In this document: piece after piece, positions 36,382-47,045 of the stretch
Numbering within the stretch: the first letter of the stretch is position 1
How the letters are laid out: each line of letters begins with the position of its first letter
Source of the DNA: Deroplatys truncata
Lineage: Eukaryota; Arthropoda; Insecta; Mantodea; Mantidae
DNA: 64,000 nucleotides
NCBI GenBank assembly: GCA_030765065.1
Contig: CM060975.1
Location: forward strand, 198,184,507 to 198,248,506
Direction of reading: 5' to 3'
Translations under genes and position numbers: made by a program
Notes under the pieces: model-generated
Databases searched by the model: none
Told to the model about the DNA's origin: nothing
The model's input: the letters and a program-made list of their open reading frames with translations, nothing else

Positions 36382-37567
36382 GGCAGGTATGGGATGTATT
36401 CTATTCCACAAAAATATTCGATATCGACATTTCACAGGAAATAATGTTTTCAGGTCACCTGAGTTAAAAAAGCAATTTTAGGAAACAAAGTGCACGGGCA
36501 CGTATATGGTAGTAGGTGTGTTTGTATATGGACAGCATGCATAAGAAGAAATAAACAGTCAGATACATACGAAACTTGGTATCTAATTCTAGCATTATCT
36601 AGGGATTTACATAACATTTCCAAACAACTCTTTAAATGGAGCTGTACTCGTTTTCTTTAATTTTCCTAAAATGGCTGTAAGGTTACGATTAAAATACTCC
36701 CATGTTTGAGATATTGGCATAGAGAGAAAACAAATGTATACCTTGAATTTTCTGGGAAGAGTCACTGAAGTCCTGTTGGTTCTTGTTGGATTTTGAGTAA
36801 AATGTAAGATCTAGACAAAATCTTACTACACAGAGATGTTGAGCTTATAAAAGAAATTTATGTAAAGTAAAGTTTTGTCATTCATAGTTTCCGAAATATT
36901 CTTTGTTACTGGTTTGAATTTCCAAACAGTTTATACTTTTCTCAACTGCAATTCGCTATTATTTTTGCTGCTCCATGTTCATGCACAGAGAACGGAGTTC
37001 TCGCTATGAAAAGATCTGACTATCGCTTTAGCTTGCTATATTCTTCTTATACTTACAATGAAATATATAAATAAGTAATGAAAGCTTATCTGTATTGACA
37101 AGAAGTAGACACAAGAATAAGCTTATGTAGGAATAGTTTAGAGAAGAGTGAGTAGAGAAGTTCATGTGAATGCAATGCGTAACCTTTTGTTTTATCTCGT
37201 GATATCATGTCCCGTGTGTAAGTCTTTCTCGGTTCCAATTACATATTTATTATAAAAATGTGTATTTTAAACAAAATCGTTAGAGCCGTTTTTCAGAAGT
37301 AACATATTTTTTCTATGTAAAGGGAAGTTTAGGTTGGGGGATTTTCTTGAAAACCTTCGTGTCTCATCCTTGAAAAGTAAACGACTTTTCTTTTTTGAGT
37401 TATGTTTTTACAGACAGAAACACACACACGGACCTTTTTATTTCTAACTTTTTGTATGTTTAGGGAGTCTCAAAGCTTGTATTTTCGGTGAAATCTCGGT
37501 ATCGATATCTTGGGTGGAATACAATTTTTTCTCTACTTACTATGGGTAAGCAGTAGAGAGAGTAAAC
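36382..37567. mobile_element. Family E foldback element, copy E5
   Basis: Paralogue of E2. Left half from GCAGGTATGGGATGTATTC; inverted right half about 37260-37567 containing TTGGGTGGAATACAAT and ending AGAGAGAGTAAACATTG. Non-coding. Confidence 0.6.
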
Positions 37568-38338
37568 ATTGTTACATGCGAAGTTTATTGTTATTATTAT
37601 TATTTAAACTGGTTATCTTTCCTGATCGGTTGTCTTAGTTTTGAATAAATTTTCATATATATGGCTCAGCACACCTTTCAGGTTTTGGCCAATGCAAACC
37701 TGGAAACCTGTTATTGGGTAAGATAAAAAATGACAGGAAAATTATTAATTGAATTTTAATTATTTGCAGTAGATTATTCACATGTTGTTCAAAACTGATA
37801 CAAACCTTTCATTGTTCCATGCTTATCACTGAACAGAGCAGAGCATGTTTCGCGTGGTTAAATTTTAATGAACCCCATAAGAACTGGGGGGGGGGGGAGA
37901 AAAAGTTGGTTAATATTTGAAATATTTGTCACCAGGTGGTACGATAACGTGATAGTAGGAGGAACTACCACCGCTAGGTGGCAGAATTAGCGGTAAGATG
38001 CAATAACACTAGATGACAGGTTAAGTAGGTGGCGATGAGGGTCGCTAGATGGCGCGATTAAAATGTATTTATTGGTCAGTAACATTTATAATTTATGAGG
38101 TTTTGGAGTTTGTTGCATTTCAAAAACTAGAATGTTGTAATTATTGTAACACTTTAAGAGTTACAAAATCACAGTATTTACAATCAAGTATTATTATCTC
38201 TAAACATCAATTCCCATGGAGTTTATAAATTTGTTCAGGAAGATACATATATTATAATATGGAATTTTCAATACATTTATAATAGTTTTTAATGTGAATT
38301 CCAGTTTTGAACAACTCTTGTGTAATTTTTTCTTGTTC
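37568..38338 (+). repeat. G repeat, copy 3, with CTCF-core-like motif cluster
   Basis: Paralogue of 17572-18316. An 11-12-base G run lies near 37887-37898. Motif cluster at 37930-38060: CACCAGGTGGTACG, CCGCTAGGTGGCAG, GTAGGTGGCGATG and CGCTAGATGGCGCG. Confidence 0.6.
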
Positions 38339-39839
38339 ATTTTTACTTTTTCTACTATGTATAGTTAATAGGGAAATTATTGTGTTCCACCACATCCTCG
38401 ATGTCGAGGTTTCACCGCAAATACCTGTTTTGAGAGCCCTGAATCCCCAATAAGATATTTTTATTTTCTCTATTATGTGTTAGGTAGGAAAGGTATTGCA
38501 TTCTACCCAAAAAATTTGATACTTAGATTTCAACAGAAAACATATTTTCATGCTCCTTGAAACCAAAAATAGAGCTTTTTAAAAAGATCTGCGGGTGAGT
38601 GCGTCTATATGTATTGGTTTTCAGCGAAACATAAAAACGAAAGGTCGGATAAATACCAAACTTGGTATCTAAGTTCAGTACCTTCCAAAGATGCAGCATG
38701 TGAATTTCAAGAAAATTCCTCCATCTCAAAAAGCCCTTACATGGATTGCTTTTCGAAATTTTTGATTTTCTAAAGAATGGCACTAAATATTTTGATTAGA
38801 ATACCATATATTAAAGATATTTACATGACAAATAAAATGTGTGGTTTGATTTTCTATTATCAGCTCTTTGAGCTCCTCTTCATTGAAAGGAATTTTGCAT
38901 AATCTTGGATAACTGGTAAACGTTAAGCAATAGGCGAAATCGTACTACGCGGAAATGTAAGAAATGCGATTTATTTCAAAATAATGTTTTTGGTTTGTTA
39001 CGTCGGCGTTTCCGAGATATCCGTTAGTAACGGTTAGAAATGTCCAATACTTAACAATTCATGACTTTCTCCGCCCTTGTAGAAACTATTTTTACAAACG
39101 CTTATTCCCCAACTACTTCATGTTAATCTTTTTGCTAATTTTCTGATAGGTACAAGAGGAGTTTGTAAGCTTTAAGTGATAGTCAAATGTTTTAAAAGCT
39201 GGCTGCTATTTGGAGCATTCGATTCTCTTTGCATGTCCAGGACGTAAAAAAACGAATAAGGAATTTCCAGTTGAGAAAAAGTATAAGTAGTGGAAATTTT
39301 AAACAAATAACGAGGAATATCTGCGTAATGGTTCTCTCTACAAAAAAAAGCTGTCATAAATTGTATGTTTTAACGAGATCTACCTTTTTGTGTAGTAAAA
39401 TGATGTCTGTCCCTTACGGTTTACCAATTATGCGAAAGTTATTCAGAATGAAGAGGGCTTTTGAGGACATTCTTTGACAGTTCAAGATATATATTTCATT
39501 TGCCATGAAAATATCTTAAACATATATTTTAAGCAAAATCATTATAACCATTTTTGGAAAATGAAAATTCTCGAAAAATGTTCCACGTAAATCGTAGTCT
39601 GAGATGAGAGATTTTCTTGACAACCCTCGTGTCGCATCCTTGAACGGTAGTAAACTCAAGTACCAAGATTGGTATTTATCCGACTTTTCGTTTTTGAGTT
39701 ATGCTGGCCACAGTATAACACACAAAAAACGAGCATATTTCCAAAAATGCCTTATTTGCATTCAGGGGCCTTCAAAACATGTCTTTCTGGTGAAATTTTG
39801 GTTTCGATTTTTTGGGTGAAATACAATACTTCGTGTAAA
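38339..39839. mobile_element. Family E foldback element, copy E6
   Basis: Left terminus TTTTTACTTTTTCTACTATG at 38340, nested second terminus near 38460, and an inverted right half about 39400-39839 (AAATGTTCCACGTAAATCG, TCGTTTTTGAGTTATGC). The right terminus is eroded. Non-coding. Confidence 0.55.
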
Positions 39840-41464
39840 ATAGTAGTTTTATTATTATTATTGTTATTATTATTATTTAAAATCGTTATCCTTCCTGTTA
39901 ATATCATATAGTTGTTTTGGTTTTGATAAATTCTCGTACATATATCTTTTGCCTTCGCAACCCTGGAAATTTGTTATTGGGGAAGTTAAATAATGGGGCT
40001 GAAAATTAACAACTGGTCTTTAATTAAGTATTTGCTGCAGATGTTTCACATGTCGTATCAACAGTGATATAAAATTTTCATTGTTCGATGTTTATCGCAG
40101 ATCTTGGTTGAAACTGAATGAAACCCATTAAGGTAGGATGACGGATGGGAAAAGGGTGGTTAATATTTGAGAGGTTTGTCACTAGATGGTAGGACTGTAG
40201 GAATGTAGTAGAAGGAACTATCACCGCTAGGTGGCAAAATTATCGTTAAGCTGGAATGACACTAGATGGCAGAGTAAGTAGTGGCGAACAATTTTGCTAG
40301 ATGGCACGATTTAAATGCCTTTATAGATCAATAACATTTACAATTTATACCTTTGTAAGAGTTTTGAGTTTCAAAGAGTACAGGTTATAAGTATTGTAAT
40401 ACTTTAAAGAGTTACAAACTAACAGTATTTACAGTCAATAATTATCTCTAAACATTAACACTAAGGAATTTAGTAAATTGTTAAGGAATTAACATATTTT
40501 ATAAACTGAACAATTTAATAACTTTACAACAGTTTTAATGAGAATTTCAGTTTTTAACAACTCTATTTTCATTTTTTTCTTTTTCTGTTTTGAGGCTCCC
40601 TGAAACCAAAGAAAGCATTTCTACTTTCTCTATCGCGTATATAGGTAGGGGGATTTTTAGAAAATGGTCCATGTGTGTGTCTGTATGTCTGTATGCACGT
40701 GCGTTCGAGAACAGCGTAACATAAATCGAAAAATTGGATAATTACCAAAATTGGTATTTAAGTTCAGTACCTTTGAAAGATGCAAGAATAAGATTTCAAG
40801 ATCACCCCATTCCACACTACCTTTAAATGGAATTATTTTTCAATTGTTTTTATTTTCTAGATTGGCTCTAAAGATTTTGATTAGAATACCGTGCATTATA
40901 GAGATTTAAACGTTAAATAAAATGTATATATTGAATTTTCTGGGAATAAGCTGTAAAGTCCACTTCATTCAGAGGGAATTTTGTTTAATTTTAGTAAGCT
41001 TTAAGCTATAAATGAAAACGTAATACGCAACACAAAATCTGATGTGTAATTATCACATGACATTGTCTTCCTTCTATTATTTATTAGGGAGTACCTACAT
41101 AAGTTATTATTGCCAAAGGTTATTTTCCTATCTACTTCATTTTAGTTGAGAAGTCTTTGGCTAATTTAATCATTAGTGTGAGAAACTTACACCAAAGTAT
41201 TTGTTCGATTTTTGTCGAACTTTTGCATCTTTCTTACTGGCGACCTCCAACCAATACACGATATGCTTGGTCATTGTTAAAGTTGATGGAATGATCCTAT
41301 GGAGTTGAGGAAGTGGAACGAACTCTGAAGTTCCTTGTGAAAGGAACTGTTAAGGAAGCAGAGTGGTTAATCCACACTTTCAAGAGGGAAGCGTTCCCTT
41401 GATACGACTCCGTCTCCGTCGACTCAACAGTAGACTAACTGTTTCAAATGAAAGGTGTAGTCAG

Positions 41465-42012
41465 AATTTATCCATGTGCTTGTGTATAAATCGTCAACTC
41501 CTTAAGTGTAGTGGTTCGCTTATGAATTATTGACAGTTTCCACGAGACTCTCCATTTATCCATGTTTTTGTGTATAAAGCGTCAACTCCTTAAGTGTAGT
41601 GGTTCGCTTATGAATTATTGACAGTTTCCACGAGACTCTCCATTTATCCATGTTTTTGTGTATAAAGCGTCAACTCCTTAAGTGTAGTGGTTCGCTTATG
41701 AATTATTGACAGTTTCCAGGAGACTCTACATTTATCAATGTGTTTGTGTACAAAACGTCAACTCCTTAAGTGTAGTGGTTCGCTTATGAACTATTGACAG
41801 TTTCCAGGAGTCTCTACATTCATCCATGTGTTTGTGTACAAAACGTCAACTCCTTAAGTGTAGTGGTTCGCTTATGAACTATTGACAGTTTCCAGGAGTC
41901 TCTACATTCATCCATGTGTTTGTGTATAAAGCGTCAACTCCTTAAGTGTAGTGGTTCGCTTATGAATTATTGACAGTTTCCAGGAGACTCTACATTTATC
42001 CATTCATTTTGT
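41465..42012 (+). repeat. 88-bp tandem array, six copies
   Basis: CGTCAACTCCTTAAGTGTAG occurs at 41492, 41580, 41668, 41756, 41844 and 41932, a constant 88-bp period. Adjacent units share private variants (TTTCCACGAGACTCTCC in the first ones, TTTCCAGGAG in the later ones), showing stepwise expansion. The paralogous segment near 62840-62930 has a single unit. Confidence 0.9.
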
Positions 42013-42873
42013 ACAAATATTAACAAGAATTTGTTGACATAAACGTATCTGTTCGACAGATTTTATTCAAGCTACTATACAAGACTTTGATTCTAAAACT
42101 TCCCAGTGTAAAGAATTCAATAAGGAATTTTAATTTAACTTAACACAAAAATATTCCAATTTGGATATTGTGGCGGAGACTTAAACCAGGATTAAATACA
42201 ATTTAGTTTTCCGTAACTTACCTCCTCAGTTTGAAATTTCAAATCACACTTTAGATTAGTACATAGTTGCACCTATATTGTTGCTTTTGTTGATCATAGC
42301 TGACCAGAATAGCACCACAAAGGCACTAATTAGAATATATTTTGTGTTTGATGTTAAGCTATTCTAAAGTTGTAAATGGATTGAACTGAAATAATGTTTT
42401 TTGTGGAGCTAATATCATTGTGTTCGTAAAAAGTGCTGGTGTTTTTAATTAGAGCACCTGAGAAAAATCTAAGTCATTGGATGCATCTTGTACGGACATT
42501 TGAAGAAAATAGCTCAACAAAACTAAGAAGCTCAACGAAACCTTAGAGATGGAAATACTAGCACATTTGGCTTTGGAACCCCCTGATACAAAAAGTGGCT
42601 TTAATAACAAATCGTTCAGCTGCTAACAAAACTAAAGTGATAAAAATGTATAAGCTCCACTCTAGAAAATAGAAACTTAACAGCGACACAGCGAAGATGA
42701 TTTTGATGGAAGAACATAGTTTTGTAAGCAAATGTCCCAGAGAATTTAAAATAACCCAAATTTGATACAACATATTAATATTTCAGTGACGACTGTACAC
42801 CGCTATAAGTCTAGAAGGACCCCTTTAACAGAACCCTATTCTGATCACAACTACTCACAACCGTATATATTGT

Positions 42874-42877
42874 GGAC

Positions 42878-42962
<85 letters not shown>
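42874..42962 (+). repeat. (ATT)n microsatellite
   Basis: About 29 perfect ATT units. The copy at 63793-63813 is much shorter. Open frames of poly-Ile or poly-Asn here are artefacts. Confidence 0.95.
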
Positions 42963-43084
42963 GTGTGAAGTAACACCACATATGTGGCTGAAATTTGGAT
43001 ACCCAAGAGATAACACTGTAGTTATGGTATTTGAAAACTGACATTTTAAGTAGGTCAACAAGGCATTCAAAATAAGACAAAATT

Positions 43085-43440
43085 GAGAACATTCCTTTAA
43101 GAGAGAAATTACAGTTAATAACTCTGTGATAGGATATTTAAGATAACCAGAACAAACTGGGTTGGGAACATCAGGAAAATGCCAGAGGAAGGAATGGCCT
43201 GAAAAGATGGGAATAGTGTCTACTTGGGAGAACAGGAAGAGGTAGACCTAGAAACACCTAAAGTATGAAATAAAGATGGGAATGAAATCAAAAGGACCGG
43301 ACGCGGATGAAAGGAATGACAGGAGTGAGTGGAGAATATTAATAATGCTTTTGGAACAGAAATGTGGGAAAACAATTTAGTTTTCATATAAATAAATATT
43401 TAAATAAATACATTATTATTATTATTATTATTTTTATTAA
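43085..43440 (+). pseudogene. 3' end of a LINE reverse transcriptase ORF (paralogue of 22860)
   Basis: With frameshifts the sequence still reads RTNWVGNIRKM, then GRTGRGRPRNT. This is the same C-terminal LINE signature as at 22905, followed by a tail ending in (ATT)n at 43411-43440. The LTR retrotransposon inserted 115 bp downstream. Only the extreme C-terminus is present, and it is broken. Confidence 0.6.
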
Positions 43441-43550
43441 TAGTAGTAGTAGTAGTAGTTTTAATAGTGGTGGTGGTGGTGGTGGTGTGGATCTCCAGAA
43501 AGCGCCTCGTTTACCCAAGTTCTGTACTATTTTAGTTTCGATTTCGTAAT

Positions 43551-43554
43551 GGCT
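43551..43554. repeat. LTR retrotransposon target duplication, left copy
   Basis: GGCT directly before the 5' LTR, repeated at 52162-52165. A 4-bp duplication is usual for Ty3-type integrases. Confidence 0.75.
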
Positions 43555-44049
43555 TGAAACGGCAACTCTAGGCCGAGCCCAAGAACTGTAATTACAGATA
43601 ACTTATTAATTAACTTTTAGTGATGTTAAATCGTATTATGTAAATATCTTTTTCTCATACTGCTTGTATATTTTAAGAAGGGTGATTTAACGTTATGTAT
43701 CTATCTAGGTTATTAATATTAGTAGAGTTATAAATGGTTTAATGTAAATAATTTAAGCGCTATGTTAAAATACTGTCCACGAGGGAATGTTTTAGCTACA
43801 GGAATAGTGCTTTCGAAGGCAGAAAACCTAGTTTTATTACCTCTCTCCGGTCGCAGTGCTATTATTCCTACAGCGAGGGTGTAGAGCCTTTGTCCCATTA
43901 TTTGATAATTCGCCGTGACCAAGTGAGTGAGAAGGACAATCTAACGGTACATGTAGGAAAAGCCGCGATTTATATTAAACATTGGACCAATGAAATCCCT
44001 GAAAGTCTATTCGAAATAGTTAGACGCGTCGAGTCGCGCTAAAAATGTA

Positions 44050-44092
44050 CCAATAGGAAAGGAAGCAGCCTCAGGAGCCTGAGACTATAAAT
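44050..44092 (+). promoter_or_regulatory. LTR promoter: CCAAT and TATA boxes
   Basis: CCAAT at 44050-44054 and TATAAAT at 44086-44092, 32 bases apart. The same pair is in the 3' LTR (51516-51520 and 51552-51558). Placement fits a pol II promoter for the genomic RNA. Confidence 0.6.
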
Positions 44093-44130
44093 GGATCTGT
44101 TTGGGGAAAATTCGGGGCAGTTTATGTCAT

Positions 44131-44303
44131 GTGTGGTCAGGGAGAGATGCTGCAGGATGTGTGAGATATCGCGCCAAAAAGGGAATCAAGTCAAATTTGT
44201 CATGTCAGCTTAGTATTGCATTTTATTCGAGAGTTTTCGTAATGTGTGGTCAGGGAGAGATGCTGCAGGATGTGTGAGATATCGCGCCAAAACAGGGAAT
44301 CAA
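44131..44303 (+). repeat. Internal 60-bp direct repeat of the LTR
   Basis: GTGTGGTCAGGGAGAGATGC begins at 44131 and again at 44244, each followed by about 40 further matching bases (ATATCGCGCCAAAA). It lies just after the TATA box, probably in R, and is repeated in the 3' LTR at 51597 and 51710. Confidence 0.85.
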
Positions 44304-44454
44304 AATAGTTTTAGCAACACACCTAAGATCCGCTACTCTGAAAGCGACAATAAGAATAGTTATATTTCGTGACATATCCACGCCATAGTCTAACAGCGGT
44401 GGACAGTATTTTACAGCGGCAATACCAGTTTTGTATACTACGAGTGTTAAATTA

Positions 44455-44460
44455 AATAAA
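44455..44460 (+). promoter_or_regulatory. Polyadenylation signal in LTR
   Basis: AATAAA in ATTAAATAAAAAG; the copy at 51921-51926 would end the transcript. Confidence 0.6.
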
Positions 44461-44698
44461 AAGAAACGGCAGTGTCATCTTTTCATAAACAAAGCAAGTC
44501 TATGTCTTCCTATATCACCACCCGAGATCTACGTTTTCCTTTACCGAGGATAAGTCCATGCTCCCATATAATTTAAGGAAAATTACTGCAGCTAGCCGAG
44601 GATAAATTGAAGAACCAACACGCTGAGAACTTCTGGAAGCAACGGGAGAAGCATCAAGGTAAGCTACAGCAACGGATGAGGAGGTGATCGCCGCAAAC

Positions 44699-44720
44699 TG
44701 GCGCCATAACGTGGAGCTCG
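44699..44720 (+). promoter_or_regulatory. Primer binding site, tRNA-Lys type
   Basis: TGGCGCCATAACGTGGAGCTCG, read across 44699-44720, starts three bases after the LTR. Against the complement of the 3' end of insect tRNA-Lys(CUU) it differs by an AT for C change after TGGCGCC and one G-to-A change. tRNA-Lys priming is known for gypsy-type elements. Confidence 0.75.
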
Positions 44721-44990
44721 AAGGGAAGAACGACACAAACGGAGGACTAGGAAACAACGAACAGACGAAGAATCTTCAGAGGAAAGGGGCACAGCAGAAC
44801 AAAATTACAACGCGAACTTCTAGTCTACCTACGTGGGACAACAAAACAGCTGAGAGCATCGCTTCTAGAACTTCACCAGGATTCGAACCCGGAACGCATC
44901 AGTTAACATAAAAAAAAATACAGGTTAGAACATTTATTCAAAAAAAAAACAAAAAGGCATGCAGAGTAGTGACTCAGTTTTGGTGAACAC

Positions 44991-47045
44991 ATGCTATTGA
45001 GAGGGGGTAAAGTCATTACTAGGGAGGTAGAACTTGCTAACGGAACCATGAGTAGGTCAAGGGAAGGTTCAGAAGAACTGGATGGGGAGGCTATTGTCAG
45101 CATAACAACAGATGGAAAAAATATGGGTGCAGCAGAAGTAGAAGTTAGGCTAGAAAGGCAATCACCGATGGAGCAGGTCATTGACGCAGGTCAAAACCAG
45201 CTGCTAATATTGCTTCAACATTTGAGCACAAAGATAGACGAGATGGGTAAGGACTTAAATGAGCAGAGGAAGGACTCACGTGAACAAAATAAAAATTTAG
45301 AGGGGAAATTAGGTGAGCAGAGTAAAAACTTGGAAAAATTAAGTGAGCAAAGTAAGAATTTAGAGGGGAAATTAGGTGAGCACAGTAAAAACTTAGAAAA
45401 ATTAAGTGAACAAAGTAAAAATTTAGAAGGGAAATTAAATGAGCAGAGTATACATATAGGTGAATATGTCAGAGAGGAAAACAGGAAGATGAGAGGGGAA
45501 TTAGCTCAGGAGATGAGGGAATATTTAGGTGAACAGGTCACCCGATTACAAAGTCAATTGGACTCCAAATTCAGTCAGCAAGGGAAGGTAGTGCAAGAAA
45601 TTCAGGCAGGACAACTATGTCTAAGAAACGATGTAGAAAAACTAAGGAAGGATGTAGAAACAGAATTAAGTGTTACCAGCTTAGCCATAAAGGAGCAATT
45701 GGATGATGACTTAAGAGCTGTAAATGTTTCTTTAGAAAAAAAACAAAGTACATTAGAATCTAACATTCAAAGGGAGTTCAGAGAATTTAGAACAGTGTTA
45801 GAAAAGGATCAGGGAAAGATGAATGAACTTTCGTCAAAAATGACTGAACAGCTCTCAAATCATCATGAAATTGTGAAGAGGGTGGAAGAGCATGAAAATT
45901 GTGTAAAGGAGTTAAAACGCTCTATTGGTAGACTAGGGATAAGTGTGAGACAGAGTGATGATAGCTCACCCAGTGAAACTAGCACCACTTTTAGGGAGGT
46001 AAATGGAGGCCAAAGTCCAGCTGCCGACCCATATAATTTTAATTCAGGGCACCAATGTACATCTAACCATGCAAGTAATGCAAACTACCATTTATTAAAT
46101 GAGATAGGGGTACCTACTTTCGAGGAAAATTCGGCTGATAATCCTAAACAATACCTAAATGACCTTGAGGAGTATTTCCGTTTGAAGCAGATTCCGGACG
46201 AGCTAAAGATGTTAATCGTTCGTAAAGGTTTACGTCAAAGGGTTCTCCAATGGGTAAGATTGACTTTGGGGGAGAATAATAATTTTGAATATTTCAGAAG
46301 GGCATTTTTGAATAAGTACTGGAGTACTAATACTCAGAACCAGGTGAGATCTATCCTAGTTAATGGCAAGTACGATGAACGCGGAAACCTAAGCATGGTA
46401 GATTATTTGCTAACTAAAGCACAGAGTAGTAGACTAATCGAGCCACCCATAAGCGAGAGGGATTTCATTAATATGATTGTACCACATTATCCAGAACGTA
46501 TACACCATTACCTACTCATTGCGAAGCCAAATTCTATTCCCGAATTGATTGAGTTGGTATCATCATTCGAGACAAGTAGTAGGAACCACGTACAAAACTA
46601 TACAGTTCGAACATTACCGGATAATTCAAGGAATGCGAATTGGAGAGGAAACGCGAGAGGGAACTATAACCCCAGAGAGAGATACTGGAACGACGTACCT
46701 CAATCCGGGAACAGAAACTGTCAAAATAACCGTTTCAGGAGGGAAGGTGATAACCAATATCACATAAATGCTATACAAACCAGACCAAGATATAGTGGCC
46801 GTTTTAATTATAGGAGAGGCAGAAACAATGAAAACAGATCCAGAGAACATTATTTTTCTGACCGAGGGGAAAGTGATGTAGGAGAAAGGTATGACGAAAA
46901 TTATCCAGAAAGAAACGAAAGGAGAGAGAGACATTCCCGGGGACATTTTAGAGGAAGCAGAGGAAACTATAGGCAAATGCAGAGAGAGGGAAATGTGGAA
47001 GAGACTAGCGGAGCACCAAATAGTGTCGATAACCCGGAAAACTAA
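44991..47045 (+). CDS. gag: Gag polyprotein of the LTR retrotransposon, coiled-coil type
   Basis: 684 residues from an ATG at 44991, after a 295-bp leader. Residues 70-310 are rich in E, K, Q and L with heptad-like spacing, a long predicted coiled coil. Within it residues 103-144 are two near-identical 21-residue units (LEGKLGEQSKNLEKLSEQSKN type) plus part of a third. Residues 370-530 match the retrotransposon capsid domain (NPKQYLNDLEEYF, LQWVRLTLG, FEYFRRAFLNKYWS). Residues 545-665 are rich in R, G, N and Y (RGNARGNY, RGHFRGSRGNYR). No CCHC zinc knuckle is present, so the arginine-rich tail probably binds RNA. The frame ends at TAA 47043-47045, ten bases into the pol frame. Confidence 0.9.
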   Translation: MLLRGGKVITREVELANGTMSRSREGSEELDGEAIVSITTDGKNMGAAEVEVRLERQSPMEQVIDAGQNQLLILLQHLSTKIDEMGKDLNEQRKDSREQNKNLEGKLGEQSKNLEKLSEQSKNLEGKLGEHSKNLEKLSEQSKNLEGKLNEQSIHIGEYVREENRKMRGELAQEMREYLGEQVTRLQSQLDSKFSQQGKVVQEIQAGQLCLRNDVEKLRKDVETELSVTSLAIKEQLDDDLRAVNVSLEKKQSTLESNIQREFREFRTVLEKDQGKMNELSSKMTEQLSNHHEIVKRVEEHENCVKELKRSIGRLGISVRQSDDSSPSETSTTFREVNGGQSPAADPYNFNSGHQCTSNHASNANYHLLNEIGVPTFEENSADNPKQYLNDLEEYFRLKQIPDELKMLIVRKGLRQRVLQWVRLTLGENNNFEYFRRAFLNKYWSTNTQNQVRSILVNGKYDERGNLSMVDYLLTKAQSSRLIEPPISERDFINMIVPHYPERIHHYLLIAKPNSIPELIELVSSFETSSRNHVQNYTVRTLPDNSRNANWRGNARGNYNPRERYWNDVPQSGNRNCQNNRFRREGDNQYHINAIQTRPRYSGRFNYRRGRNNENRSREHYFSDRGESDVGERYDENYPERNERRERHSRGHFRGSRGNYRQMQREGNVEETSGAPNSVDNPEN

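Larger units (their letters stand above)
39840..43148 (+). repeat. Segmental duplication, copy 1 (G, E terminus, H and J repeats)
   Basis: Collinear with about 61155-64000: G repeat with motif cluster at 40185-40310, a family E left half (40595-41170), the H segment with the 88-bp array (41170-42480) and the J repeat. The extra length here comes largely from five more 88-bp units and a longer (ATT)n tract. The other copy ends at the window edge. No genes. Confidence 0.7.
43555..44695 (+). repeat. 5' LTR
   Basis: Starts TGAAACGGCAACTC and ends GTGATCGCCGCA. It contains a CCAAT box (44050-44054), a TATA box (44086-44092), an AATAAA signal (44455-44460) and an internal pair of about 60-bp repeats 113 bp apart (44131 and 44244). 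A splice-donor-like CAAGGTAAGC is near 44656-44665. U3/R/U5 limits can only be inferred: start of R about 25-30 bp after the TATA box, end of R shortly after AATAAA. Confidence 0.95.

Noticed and set aside
42762..43070. Poly-Ile and poly-Asn open frames
   Set aside because: Translation of the (ATT)n microsatellite.
44684..44911. 75-codon frame upstream of gag with a tRNA-arm-like GATTCGAACCC
   Set aside because: It spans the LTR edge, primer site and leader; the short B-box-like match on the minus strand has no A box partner, so neither a gene nor a SINE is supported.
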